From Rutidosis leptorrhynchoides (lineage: Eukaryota > Streptophyta > Magnoliopsida > Asterales > Asteraceae), in NCBI RefSeq assembly GCF_046630445.1, contig NC_092339.1, forward strand, positions 74,283,501 to 74,347,500: a stretch of 64,000 nucleotides of DNA, written 5' to 3'. A program made the translations under genes and the position numbers. A model generated the notes under the pieces. The model did no database searches, had not been told where the DNA came from, and worked only from the letters and a program-made list of their open reading frames with translations. This document shows, one piece after another, positions 35,672 through 44,178 of the stretch (the first letter of the stretch is position 1; every line of letters starts with the position of its first letter).

Positions 35672-36879
35672 GGTAACTTGTATGAACGAGTAAAAGTGAA
35701 AAAGTTTTGTATGATATTCTTATTCAAGCTGGACGGGTAATTGACTTTCATATCCTCGGAGATAGGGAAACTGATCGACCAAAAGGTTATGCATTTGCTG
35801 AATATATGAAACCAAGGAGATTCAGGATTGTTGATTATGCCGTCGAGTTTTTTACTGGCCTCGTGACTCTTTACAACCGAGCATCGACATTTGGAGTAGT
35901 TTATCATTTCCCTATAGCTACATAAATAATCAGTTGTGGACAAATGGGCGAAACTAGGTGGGGACGGGGCCGCCCGCCCCCACCAATGGATTTGAAACTT
36001 TAGTGCAAATATTTTGGATTTGCTTCTGGTGGATTTTTTTTTTCCCCTCAAAGTCAAAAGCCTCTATATTTTTCCAAGAAACTTCCATATTTTACCTGCC
36101 TTTAAAAAAAATTTCGCCGCCGGTGAGAAAAATTTCTAGTTCCGCCACTGTGTGGACATGTTCACAAAAACTGTATCATTGTAAGAATTAAGGGGACTTG
36201 GGAGTGTGCATTCGCTAACATTAAACATTGGTGACTTTCTAGCCTTCTCACCCACTGCACATTTAGCTAAGTTATATAAATTATACCCGTTTGATCCCTT
36301 GGAGATCAAATGTAAATGAAATTGATCCATTTGTAAGTAAATGGTATCCATTTGTAAGTAACAGGTTTACTGTTAAATAACTTGTGGATTTTTGAGGCTA
36401 CAGGTGGCACACTGGTCTGGTTGGGTAATTTGTATAACTGGGATCGGGTCAATAACTTTTGGTAGTACTATTAATACAAGGTTAATCTGGGACTTTTTTC
36501 CTAACATTTTTTTTCTTTTATCAGTATTTGTGTGCCAGATATTAATAGAAAAGCATATCATCTCAGTACTATAGCACCATATGCACTAGGTAAAGCGTCT
36601 CTTTTTGTCATGTCTTTGTGGATTATGTTTTGCAGTATATCTCATTATTCATTTGATTATTTGAAACAATTCCTGATAAATTGTGGTTTGTTGAAATGCC
36701 AGTTTCACCTGGTGTGCCTCACTTCCCTAATGTAAATAGATCACATGGGTATCACAACAACGGCCATTAAACAATTTATGGAGCAGCGTACGATGGTACA
36801 CCTCTACGACCAGTCGCCAAATCCAATGTTAATTGTGATAATCGTGTTAATGTGGATACAAGCATTAGAGATTTGCTAA
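35672..36879 (+). pseudogene. Decayed RRM RNA-binding protein gene
   Basis: Pieces of one RRM domain are readable: an NLYERV start, then YDILIQAGRVIDFHILGDRETDRPKGYAFAEY (RNP2 and RNP1 region), then DYAVEFFTGLVTLYNR. They resemble a small plant RRM protein of the RBM7-like type. Small indels near 35688 and 35830 shift the frame. A later piece near 36697-36879 reads MPVSPGVPHFPNVNRSHGYH, with a stop inside it, like a downstream exon. Sequence between the pieces looks intronic, so this is a decayed duplicate or relic gene rather than a processed retrocopy. A MITE sits in it at 35943-36150. ORF 35707-35925 is only a fragment. Confidence 0.65.
35943..36150. mobile_element. hAT-like MITE
   Basis: 208 bp, flanked by the 8-bp copies TGTGGACA at 35935-35942 and 36151-36158. 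The right end read inward is CAGTGGCGGAACTAG; the left end is a weaker match (GGGCGAAACTAG). An 8-bp duplication and CAGTGGCGG ends are typical of hAT elements. No coding capacity. Confidence 0.75.
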
Positions 36880-37373
36880 TGATCAAAGGATTTTTGTAAC
36901 TTTATTGTGCCATGTACGTATGTATGGATTGTATTTTTAGCTTATTATAACCAGAATATGAGAATATAATGTGATAATTATATCTGAAATGCATGTATTG
37001 ATTGCTTTTTCTTTCTTTGATCAGATATTAATCTCTTGATTTTCGACATAGGCAGTTGAGTTGACTAGATATGTCTTGCATAGTAAATAGTAAATCAGTA
37101 TATAAACTAGATAAGACCCAACAATATTAGTCAATTAGCCTAACTGTCTCGTGTATATGGCCCCATCTTTAACCATTTTATGTTGTTCCATCGTTAAATG
37201 CCATTGTCACATTGTGTCAAACACAAGGTTAGCAAACGGAAGTTCTGAAAGACCAGACCAATAACTCGCAAAGGGGTTGCAAGATTTAGCAGGGGATTAC
37301 TATCGACCCGCTACGTAAAACATAAAAAGCTTTGTATGATCGGATTGTTTTATTTAGAGAACTTCAAATCTAC
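36880..37373. other. Intergenic, nothing recognised
   Basis: AT-rich; no gene, RNA or repeat I can support. Confidence 0.4.
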
Positions 37374-37487
37374 ACCCGGTACCAGGTCTCGCGCTCGGGA
37401 GCTTGATTGCCCGAGGTTTTACCTTCTACGGGGAGCCAATGTCCTCGTTCATAGAAGGGTTTACTCGCTTACCCAAAAAAGAAAAAA
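37374..37487 (+). mobile_element. Possible SINE
   Basis: A GC-richer block (ACCCGGTACCAGGTCTCGCG, then GAGGTTTTACCTTC) ends in CCCAAAAAAGAAAAAAA. Short direct copies AAATCTA flank it (37366-37372 and about 37486-37492). The layout is SINE-like, but A and B boxes are poor. Confidence 0.4.
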
Positions 37488-37529
37488 ATCTAGTGCATGA
37501 GTTGACTATTAGAACTTATAGTCTTATCA

Positions 37530-37899
37530 GACCACTCCCAACCATGACGCCGTCACGGCACTTCCTCAGCGCCACATCAGCTTTCTCTCTCCTCTTTTCT
37601 CACCACTTCCTCCCATAACATTCCCATAACAAACCACTACCAACCATGACATACTCTCTCCTCATTCTATACTCCACAAAATTAATTAAATAAATTAAGG
37701 TACAAGTTTATTTGCTCTTGTACAAGTAATTGTTGCACAAAATCTCTCTCCACTGTCATCAAATATGCTATGGGATGACATGAACGAGTACGCAGTGCTT
37801 GAGGGCGGTTGAGGGCGGCCGATGACGGGGTGAATGCCAATGGAGCCCTCGAGGAAATGAGGGGATGACATGGGTGAGGGCGGACGGTTGGGAGTGGTC
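37530..37899. mobile_element. Foldback/MITE with 14-bp terminal inverted repeats
   Basis: GACCACTCCCAACC at 37530-37543 and its perfect reverse complement at 37886-37899. Inside, CCACTACCAACCATGACA (about 37636) is a second partial copy of the left end. No target duplication is obvious, so the superfamily is open (Mutator-like or Harbinger-like). No coding capacity. Confidence 0.6.
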
Positions 37900-37939
37900 T
37901 CATAATGTACAACAAAAGTTACAAAACAAATGTGCCAAA

Positions 37940-38308
37940 TGTTATAATAATAATAATAATATAGATATGGATAGTCAATTTTGGTGTATACATATAGTCA
38001 ATTTTGGTACACAAAGTATGTATTTTTATATTGAGATTTTAGGCTATAAATACTCATGAATGCAAGCATTAAACTTGCACCATTTCTCACACTTACAAAG
38101 TGTTTCTTTCTTTCTCTCCATTATCATCTTTGTTCTTACACTTCATTATTAGTATTCTAAATCAAGAATCAAATCACTAAAGGTAGTTATAAGCCTACTG
38201 AATTATAACATCAAGAATCAAACCACTAAAGGTAGTTATAAGCCTACTGAATTATAACATCAAGAATCAAACCACTAAAGGTAGTTATAAGCCTACTGAA
38301 TTATAACA
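37940..38308 (+). repeat. Copia 5' LTR
   Basis: Starts TGTTATAATAATAA and ends ATTATAACA. It contains three tandem 49-bp units starting ATCAAGAATCAAA at 38161, 38210 and 38259. Confidence 0.95.
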
Positions 38309-38338
38309 CGTTATCAGCACGATAATCTTAATACTAAA

Positions 38339-38500
38339 TATGGTTGGCTCTGCCACCAAAATGATATATGGTCGGTTATACCACCAAAATGATATATGGT
38401 CGGTTATACCACCAAAATGATATATGGTCGGTTATACCACCAGAATGATATAGGTCGGTTATACCACCTGAAAAAATATATGGTCGACACTGTCGCCAAA
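38339..38500 (+). repeat. 28-bp tandem repeat in the copia leader
   Basis: About five units of ATGGTCGGTTATACCACC plus AAAATGATAT between the 5' LTR and gag, with looser GGTCGACACTGTCRCC copies after (38482 and 38567). Confidence 0.85.
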
Positions 38501-38691
38501 TTTTCATTTATGTTTACTAATATTTATATTTTTGTTATATAACATTTATTTATGATTGCTTACACATGGTCGACACTGTCACCTACTTATCATTTATGTT
38601 ATATTAAATTTATGTTTAATGTTTATATACTTATGAATATAAATTGACTCTAATTTATCATGATGTTTGTTTTAATTTTTGATAATAGAAA

Positions 38692-39726
38692 ATGTCGAAT
38701 CTGGAAAAGCTTAAATTTACTCCTTTAGAATCAACTGGAAACAACTACATGCCATGGGTTATAAAAGTAAAAATGCATCTTAAATCAATGGGCATTCTTG
38801 AAACCATAAATGAAAACAACACTTGTTCTGAAAAAGAACAAGCTACGGCATGTTGCTTTATTCATCAACATATTGATGAATGCTTACAAAATAATTATGT
38901 GACTGTAGAAGATCCCCATGTTTTATGGGAAGGTCTCAAAAGCAGATTCAATAATCAAAGAGAAATTTTACTTCCAGCTGCAATGGAACAATGGAGAACA
39001 TTAAGGTTCCAAGACTTTAAGAAAGTAAATGAATACAGCTCAGCTCTGTATAATACATGTTCACAACTTAAATTCTGTGGACATGAAATTAGTGATGCAG
39101 ACATGATGGAGAAAACTTTCTCCACAATGAATGCTGCAAACATCACAGTGCAAAGAAATTTGAGAATGCTAAAGTTCAAAACATATCCTGAACTTAATTC
39201 ATATCTCTTAGTTGCAGAGCAAAATGATGAGCTATTAATGAAAAATCAGCAATCCCGTCCTACTGGTACACTTGCAATCCCTGAAGCAAATACTGCAAAT
39301 AATTATAAACAGGGACAAGGACGCGGGCAAGGTCGTGGTTATAATAACCATCACCATCATCATGCCAAAAGCCATAACTATGGTAGAAACCATCCTTATG
39401 GTAATGGTAATGGGCGTGGACGTGGTCGTGGTCGTGGCCGTGGTGGTCAAAGAAATAGTAATCCACGAAAATATAAATATCAACCACAAAACAAGCCCAT
39501 TAAACAAGATGTTGAAGAAAATTCTTCTAAAAATTCTGAAGAATCTTGCTACAGATGTGGTAGAATGGGCCACTGGGCTAATACTTGCCGAACATCTAAA
39601 CATCTTGTTAAGATGTATCAGGATTCGCTGAAAGGTAAAGAAAAGGAAGTAAATTTTGTGGATAATATTGATCCAACAGTCACTGAGAAACCATCTGATT
39701 TATATGAAGATTTCTTGAATGTTTAA
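38692..39726 (+). CDS. Copia Gag
   Basis: 344 residues. The N-terminal half is the UBN2/Retrotran_gag type: NNYMPWVIKVKMHL, then LWEGLKSRFNNQ. A His/Gly/Arg-rich linker (about residues 200-260) precedes one zinc knuckle, CYRCGRMGHWANTC, at 39547-39588. It ends at TAA, 16 codons after KEVNFVDN. Gag builds the particle and binds the RNA. The next frame, pol, is in the same register but two TAA codons away (39724 and 39787). Confidence 0.93.
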   Translation: MSNLEKLKFTPLESTGNNYMPWVIKVKMHLKSMGILETINENNTCSEKEQATACCFIHQHIDECLQNNYVTVEDPHVLWEGLKSRFNNQREILLPAAMEQWRTLRFQDFKKVNEYSSALYNTCSQLKFCGHEISDADMMEKTFSTMNAANITVQRNLRMLKFKTYPELNSYLLVAEQNDELLMKNQQSRPTGTLAIPEANTANNYKQGQGRGQGRGYNNHHHHHAKSHNYGRNHPYGNGNGRGRGRGRGRGGQRNSNPRKYKYQPQNKPIKQDVEENSSKNSEESCYRCGRMGHWANTCRTSKHLVKMYQDSLKGKEKEVNFVDNIDPTVTEKPSDLYEDFLNV

Positions 39727-39789
39727 GTTGTGTGTCTTTTGAAAAATAAACGATTTAATATCGTCTGTCTTTGTCATTATGTTTGCTAA

Positions 39790-41649
39790 ATGTTTCAGTA
39801 CTATCTATTTGCGTTTAAAATATTGTGTAATATTAATGTACTCACTATTTATTTCTTATATATGAAGTTCAATATGAATTTTGCTGGAATACAACATCAA
39901 TCAAGTAGTGGAGATCTCTGTATAGCAGACAGTGGAACTACACACACTATACTTAAATCCGAGAAATATTTTATTGATCTAAAACCAACGGAAGGAACTA
40001 TACATACAATATCAGGACCTGCTAACTTGATAAAAGGGATAGGAAAGGCAAATTTCATACTACCAAATGGTACAAAATTTTTAATAAATGATGCCTTATT
40101 TTCTCCCAAGTCAAGCAGAAATTTATTGAGTTTCTCCGACATATACCTTAACGGGTATGATTATCAGTCAGTGACAACAGAAAATGAGAAATATTTAAGT
40201 ATCACTGACAAGAGTCATGTGGTTGAAAAACTGCCAAGACTTAGTTCTGGATTACATTATACACATATAAATGTACCAGAAATACATATGGTAGTTAACG
40301 AAAAATATATTGATCCTGGTGTATTCAGTTTATGGCATAACAGATTAGGCCATCCAGGATCAACAATGATGAAAAGGATTATTGAATGTACTCATGGACA
40401 TCCACTAAAGGATAGAAAAATCCATCATGATACAATGGTTCCATGTACATCTTGCTCTCTTGGAAAATTGATAACTAGACCCTCACCACTTAAGGTTGAG
40501 AAAGAATCACCAATGTTTCTTGAAAGAATTCAAGGTGATATATGTGGACCAATTCATCCACCATGTGGACCATTTAGATATTTCATGGTTCTAATAGACG
40601 CATCTAGCAGATGGTCTCATGTTTGTCTGTTATCAAGCCGTAATGTGGCATTTGCAAAATTTCTTGCCCAAATTATTAAATTGAGAGCTCATTTTCCTGA
40701 TTACACCATTAAAAGGGTGAGACTTGATAATGCTGGTGAATTTACATCTCAAGCATTTAATGACTATTGCATGTCTATAGGAATTGTTGTTGAACATTCT
40801 GTTGCTCATGTGCATACACAAAATGGTTTAGCCGAGTCATTGATTAAACGTTTACAGTTAATCGCTAGACCATTGATAATGAGAACAAAACTCCCTGTAT
40901 CTATATGGGGTCATGCAATTTTACATGCTGCTGCATTGATTCGCATCAGACCAAGTGCAAGTCATAAATATTCCCCCCTACAACTTGCTTTTGGTCAAGA
41001 GCCAAATATTTCCCATCTTAGAACATTTGGTTGTGCAGTGTATGTTCCAATTGCGACACCACAACGTACAAAAATGGGTCCTCAAAGGAGGTTGGGAATA
41101 TATGTTGGATATGAAACATCTTCAATATTAAGGTATATTGAACCTATGACAGGTGACGTTTTTACAGCACGTTTTGCTGATTGTCATTTTAATGAAACAT
41201 TGTTCCCTAGATTAGGGGGAGAAATGAAAAATAAAGAAAATGATGTTTCATGGTGTGAACCTCAATTAAAGTATCTTGATCCTCGCACAAAAGAATGCGA
41301 GACAGAAGTTCAAAAGATAATGCATATACAAGAACTTGCAAATCAATTGCCTGATGCATTTACAGATACAAAAACGGTGACAAAATCATATATACCAGCA
41401 GTAAATACTCCAGCTCGAATTGAAATTCCAAAAGCTGGCAATAACGTCACTCATGAATCTTTGCCACGTCAGAAACGTGGAAGACCAATCGGTTCAAAGG
41501 ATAAAAATCCTCGAAAAAGAAAATCAGCTGATAATGAAGTAAAAGAAAGTGTTCAAGAAGAACCACAAATCAGTACTCCTACTGCAGAGGAGATTGATGA
41601 TGTCAATACAGAAATTGCAATCAATTATGCATATTCAAAAATATTATGA
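39790..41649 (+). CDS. Copia protease and integrase, stopped by TGA
   Basis: 619 residues from a nominal Met; homology really begins around CIADSGTTHTIL, the protease active site (Asp at 39928-39930). GAG-pre-integrase HNRLGHPG follows, with the CTSCSLGK zinc end. Integrase core: GDICGP, then RLDNAGEFTSQ, then NGLAESLIKRL (the D, D, E positions). The C-terminus carries the KRGRPIGSKDKNPRKRK basic tail. It stops at 41647-41649; RT follows in the same frame four codons later, so the stop is a mutation within one polyprotein. How pol is made after the gag stops (splicing or readthrough) is not shown by sequence. Confidence 0.92.
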   Translation: MFQYYLFAFKILCNINVLTIYFLYMKFNMNFAGIQHQSSSGDLCIADSGTTHTILKSEKYFIDLKPTEGTIHTISGPANLIKGIGKANFILPNGTKFLINDALFSPKSSRNLLSFSDIYLNGYDYQSVTTENEKYLSITDKSHVVEKLPRLSSGLHYTHINVPEIHMVVNEKYIDPGVFSLWHNRLGHPGSTMMKRIIECTHGHPLKDRKIHHDTMVPCTSCSLGKLITRPSPLKVEKESPMFLERIQGDICGPIHPPCGPFRYFMVLIDASSRWSHVCLLSSRNVAFAKFLAQIIKLRAHFPDYTIKRVRLDNAGEFTSQAFNDYCMSIGIVVEHSVAHVHTQNGLAESLIKRLQLIARPLIMRTKLPVSIWGHAILHAAALIRIRPSASHKYSPLQLAFGQEPNISHLRTFGCAVYVPIATPQRTKMGPQRRLGIYVGYETSSILRYIEPMTGDVFTARFADCHFNETLFPRLGGEMKNKENDVSWCEPQLKYLDPRTKECETEVQKIMHIQELANQLPDAFTDTKTVTKSYIPAVNTPARIEIPKAGNNVTHESLPRQKRGRPIGSKDKNPRKRKSADNEVKESVQEEPQISTPTAEEIDDVNTEIAINYAYSKIL

Positions 41650-41661
41650 AACCGAAATGAA

Positions 41662-43341
41662 ATGAAAAATCTTGATGAGAAATTTTCATTTAATGTTGCA
41701 TATGACATCATGAATAATGATGATGATCCAGAACCAACATCTATGGTTGAATGTCAAAATAGACATGATTGGGCTCAATGGAAAGAAGCAATACGAGCTG
41801 AATTAGAATCACTCAATAAAAGAAAAGTTTTCGGATCCATCATTCTCACTCCTAAAGATGTGAAACCTGTAGGATACAGATGGATTTTTGTCCGAAAAAG
41901 AAATGAGAAAAATGAAGTTACAAGGTATAAAGCTAGACTTGTAGCTCAAGGTTTTTCTCAAAGACCGGGAATTGATTATGAAGAAACTTATTCTCCTGTT
42001 ATGGATGCAATTACTTTTAGGTACTTAATCAGTCTGGCAGTTTCTAAAAATTTAGAAATGCATCTCATGGATGTTGTGACTGCTTACCTATATGGATCAC
42101 TTGATAGTGATATATATATGAAGATACCTGAAGGATTTAAGGTACCAGAAGCATCAAATGCAAAACCCAAAGAAATGTATTCGATTAAATTACAAAGATC
42201 TTTATATGGGTTAAAACAATCGGGACGTATGTGGTATAACCGATTAAGTGATTACTTGATAAGCAAAGGGTATACAAATAACCTTACTTGCCCTTGTGTT
42301 TTCATTAAGAAAACAACATCCGGATATGTGATCATAGCTGTTTATGTTGATGATCTTAACATCATAGGTACAAATAAAGAGATCTATGAAGCCATTCAAC
42401 TTCTAAAGAAAGAATTTGAAATGAAAGATCTCGGAAAAACCAAGTATTGCCTTGGTTTACAAATTGAGCATATGCCTAATGGTTTACTTGTACATCAAAC
42501 AACATATACTGAAAAGATTTTGAAACGTTTCAATATGGACAAGGCAAAACCATTAAGTACTCCTATGGTTGTTAGATCACTCAATGTTGAAACTGATCCA
42601 TTTCGTCCATGTGAAGATCAAGAAGACATTCTTGGACCAGAAGTACCATATCTTAATGCAATTGGAGCTCTTATGTATCTTACAAATTGTACAAGACCTG
42701 ACATTTCTTTTGCAGTTAATTTGTTGGCAAGGTTCAGCTCTGCTCCTACCAAAAGACACTGGAATGGGATCAAACACATATTTCGATACCTTCGAGGAAC
42801 TACTGATTTAGGATTATTTTATTCTAACGAATCAAAACAAGATTTGGTTGGTTATGCAGATGCAGGTTATTTATCTGATCCACATAAAGCTAAATCTCAA
42901 ACTGGATATGTATTCCTAAATGGAGGTACTGCAATATCATGGCGTTCTCAAAAACAAACACTTGTTGCTACATCGTCAAATCATGCCGAAGTGATTGCAT
43001 TACATGAAGCTACTCGAGAATGTTTTTGGTTGAGATCAATGACACAACTCATTACTGATTCTTGTGGACTAGAACGCGATAAAAGTCCAACAACTATCTT
43101 TGAAGATAATGCAGCTTGCATAGCACAGATGAAAGAAGGGTATATCAAAAGTGACCGAACAAAACACATACCACCTAGATTCTTCTCATACACTCAAAAT
43201 CTCATTAAGGACAACCAGATTGAAATGAGATATGTGCAATCTAGCAAAAACTCTGCTGATCTTTTCACGAAAGCACTTCCAACTGCTATTTTCAGAACAC
43301 ACGTTCATAACATTGGCATGAGACATGTTCAAAAGATGTAA
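41662..43341 (+). CDS. Copia reverse transcriptase and RNase H
   Basis: 559 residues, the in-frame continuation of pol. RVT_2 motifs: HDWAQWKEAIRAEL, VGYRWIFVRKRNEKNEVTRYKARLVAQGFSQ-type core, and YVDDLNIIG with the Asp pair at 42349-42354. RNase H: GYADAGYLSDPHKAKSQTG, the CFWLRSM region, and EDNAACIAQM. The end, LFTKALP plus THVHNIGMR, is normal for the group. No break seen within this part. Confidence 0.93.
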   Translation: MKNLDEKFSFNVAYDIMNNDDDPEPTSMVECQNRHDWAQWKEAIRAELESLNKRKVFGSIILTPKDVKPVGYRWIFVRKRNEKNEVTRYKARLVAQGFSQRPGIDYEETYSPVMDAITFRYLISLAVSKNLEMHLMDVVTAYLYGSLDSDIYMKIPEGFKVPEASNAKPKEMYSIKLQRSLYGLKQSGRMWYNRLSDYLISKGYTNNLTCPCVFIKKTTSGYVIIAVYVDDLNIIGTNKEIYEAIQLLKKEFEMKDLGKTKYCLGLQIEHMPNGLLVHQTTYTEKILKRFNMDKAKPLSTPMVVRSLNVETDPFRPCEDQEDILGPEVPYLNAIGALMYLTNCTRPDISFAVNLLARFSSAPTKRHWNGIKHIFRYLRGTTDLGLFYSNESKQDLVGYADAGYLSDPHKAKSQTGYVFLNGGTAISWRSQKQTLVATSSNHAEVIALHEATRECFWLRSMTQLITDSCGLERDKSPTTIFEDNAACIAQMKEGYIKSDRTKHIPPRFFSYTQNLIKDNQIEMRYVQSSKNSADLFTKALPTAIFRTHVHNIGMRHVQKM

Positions 43342-43502
43342 CAGCTGAAGCGATGTCTACTTGAGGGGGAGTCAACTCCATGCTGCACTCTTTTTCCCTT
43401 AGCTAAAGTTTTTTCCCACTGGGTTTTCTTTAGCAAGGTTTTTAACGAGGCAGTAATTTATAGTTGATCTTCAACAAAATAAAATTGCTATCCAAGGGGG
43501 AG

Positions 43503-43871
43503 TGTTATAATAATAATAATAATATAGATATGGATAGTCAATTTTGGTGTATACATATAGTCAATTTTGGTACACAAAGTATGTATTTTTATATTGAGAT
43601 TTTAGGCTATAAATACTCATGAATGCAAGCATTAAACTTGCACCATTTCTCACACTTACAAAGTGTTTCTTTCTTTCTCTCCATTATCATCTTTGTTCTT
43701 ACACTTCATTATTAGTATTCTAAATCAAGAATCAAATCACTAAAGGTAGTTATAAGCCTACTGAATTATAACATCAAGAATCAAACCACTAAAGGTAGTT
43801 ATAAGCCTACTGAATTATAACATCAAGAATCAAACCACTAAAGGTAGTTATAAGCCTACTGAATTATAACA
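43503..43871 (+). repeat. Copia 3' LTR
   Basis: 369 bp, no difference from the 5' LTR seen by eye, including the three 49-bp units (43724, 43773, 43822). Confidence 0.95.
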
Positions 43872-43876
43872 CCAAA

Positions 43877-44178
43877 TTGTTTAAAGATAGACTTTGATAT
43901 ATATAAAAATAAAAAAGCGGCCCAAAATTTCTATAAAAATCCGGCCCAAAATTCTATAAAAAAGCGGCCCAAAATAGGGACCCCAAAATATATAAAAAAT
44001 GCAGCCCAAAATATATTTTTGGCCCAAATATAAAACTTCCAGTTTTTACACAGCGTAAACAAACCCCCAGTTCCATCTTTCTTCATCTTCGAAAATCGAA
44101 ACAGCTGTTCACAATTACACAGACCTCATAACTTCAAATTCAATCAAATCAAATCGAATTTACAACAAAGAAACAAAG
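43877..44178 (+). promoter_or_regulatory. eIF3i promoter and 5' untranslated region
   Basis: Four GGCCCA motifs (43919-43924, 43943-43948, 43966-43971, 44021-44026) and an AGCCCA (44003-44008) form a loose 24-bp repeat of GGCCCAAAAT plus TATAAAAA. GGCCCA/TGGGCC site II elements are bound by TCP factors and are common before genes for translation and ribosomal proteins. A TATAAAACT lies at 44030-44038, so transcription probably starts near 44060. The copia element ends directly upstream at 43871. Confidence 0.7.

Larger units (their letters stand above)
37940..43871 (+). mobile_element. Young Ty1/copia element upstream of eIF3i
   Basis: 5,932 bp; LTRs of 369 bp at 37940-38308 and 43503-43871 that I cannot tell apart by eye; target duplication CCAAA at 37935-37939 and 43872-43876. 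Internal order: gag, protease, integrase, RT, RNase H, as in Ty1/copia; the compact LTR and gag-stop-pol layout fit the Ale/Retrofit group. The primer site is near 38311 (TTATCAGCAC). The purine tract AAGGGGGAG lies directly before the 3' LTR (43494-43502). Breaks seen: an in-frame TGA at 41647-41649, plus stops between gag and pol that may be normal for the group. LTR identity implies very recent insertion. Confidence 0.95.

Noticed and set aside
37521..37910. Harbinger element with 3-bp target duplication
   Set aside because: The terminal inverted repeats are clear, but flanking TTA and TAA are not a direct duplication, so the superfamily is left open.
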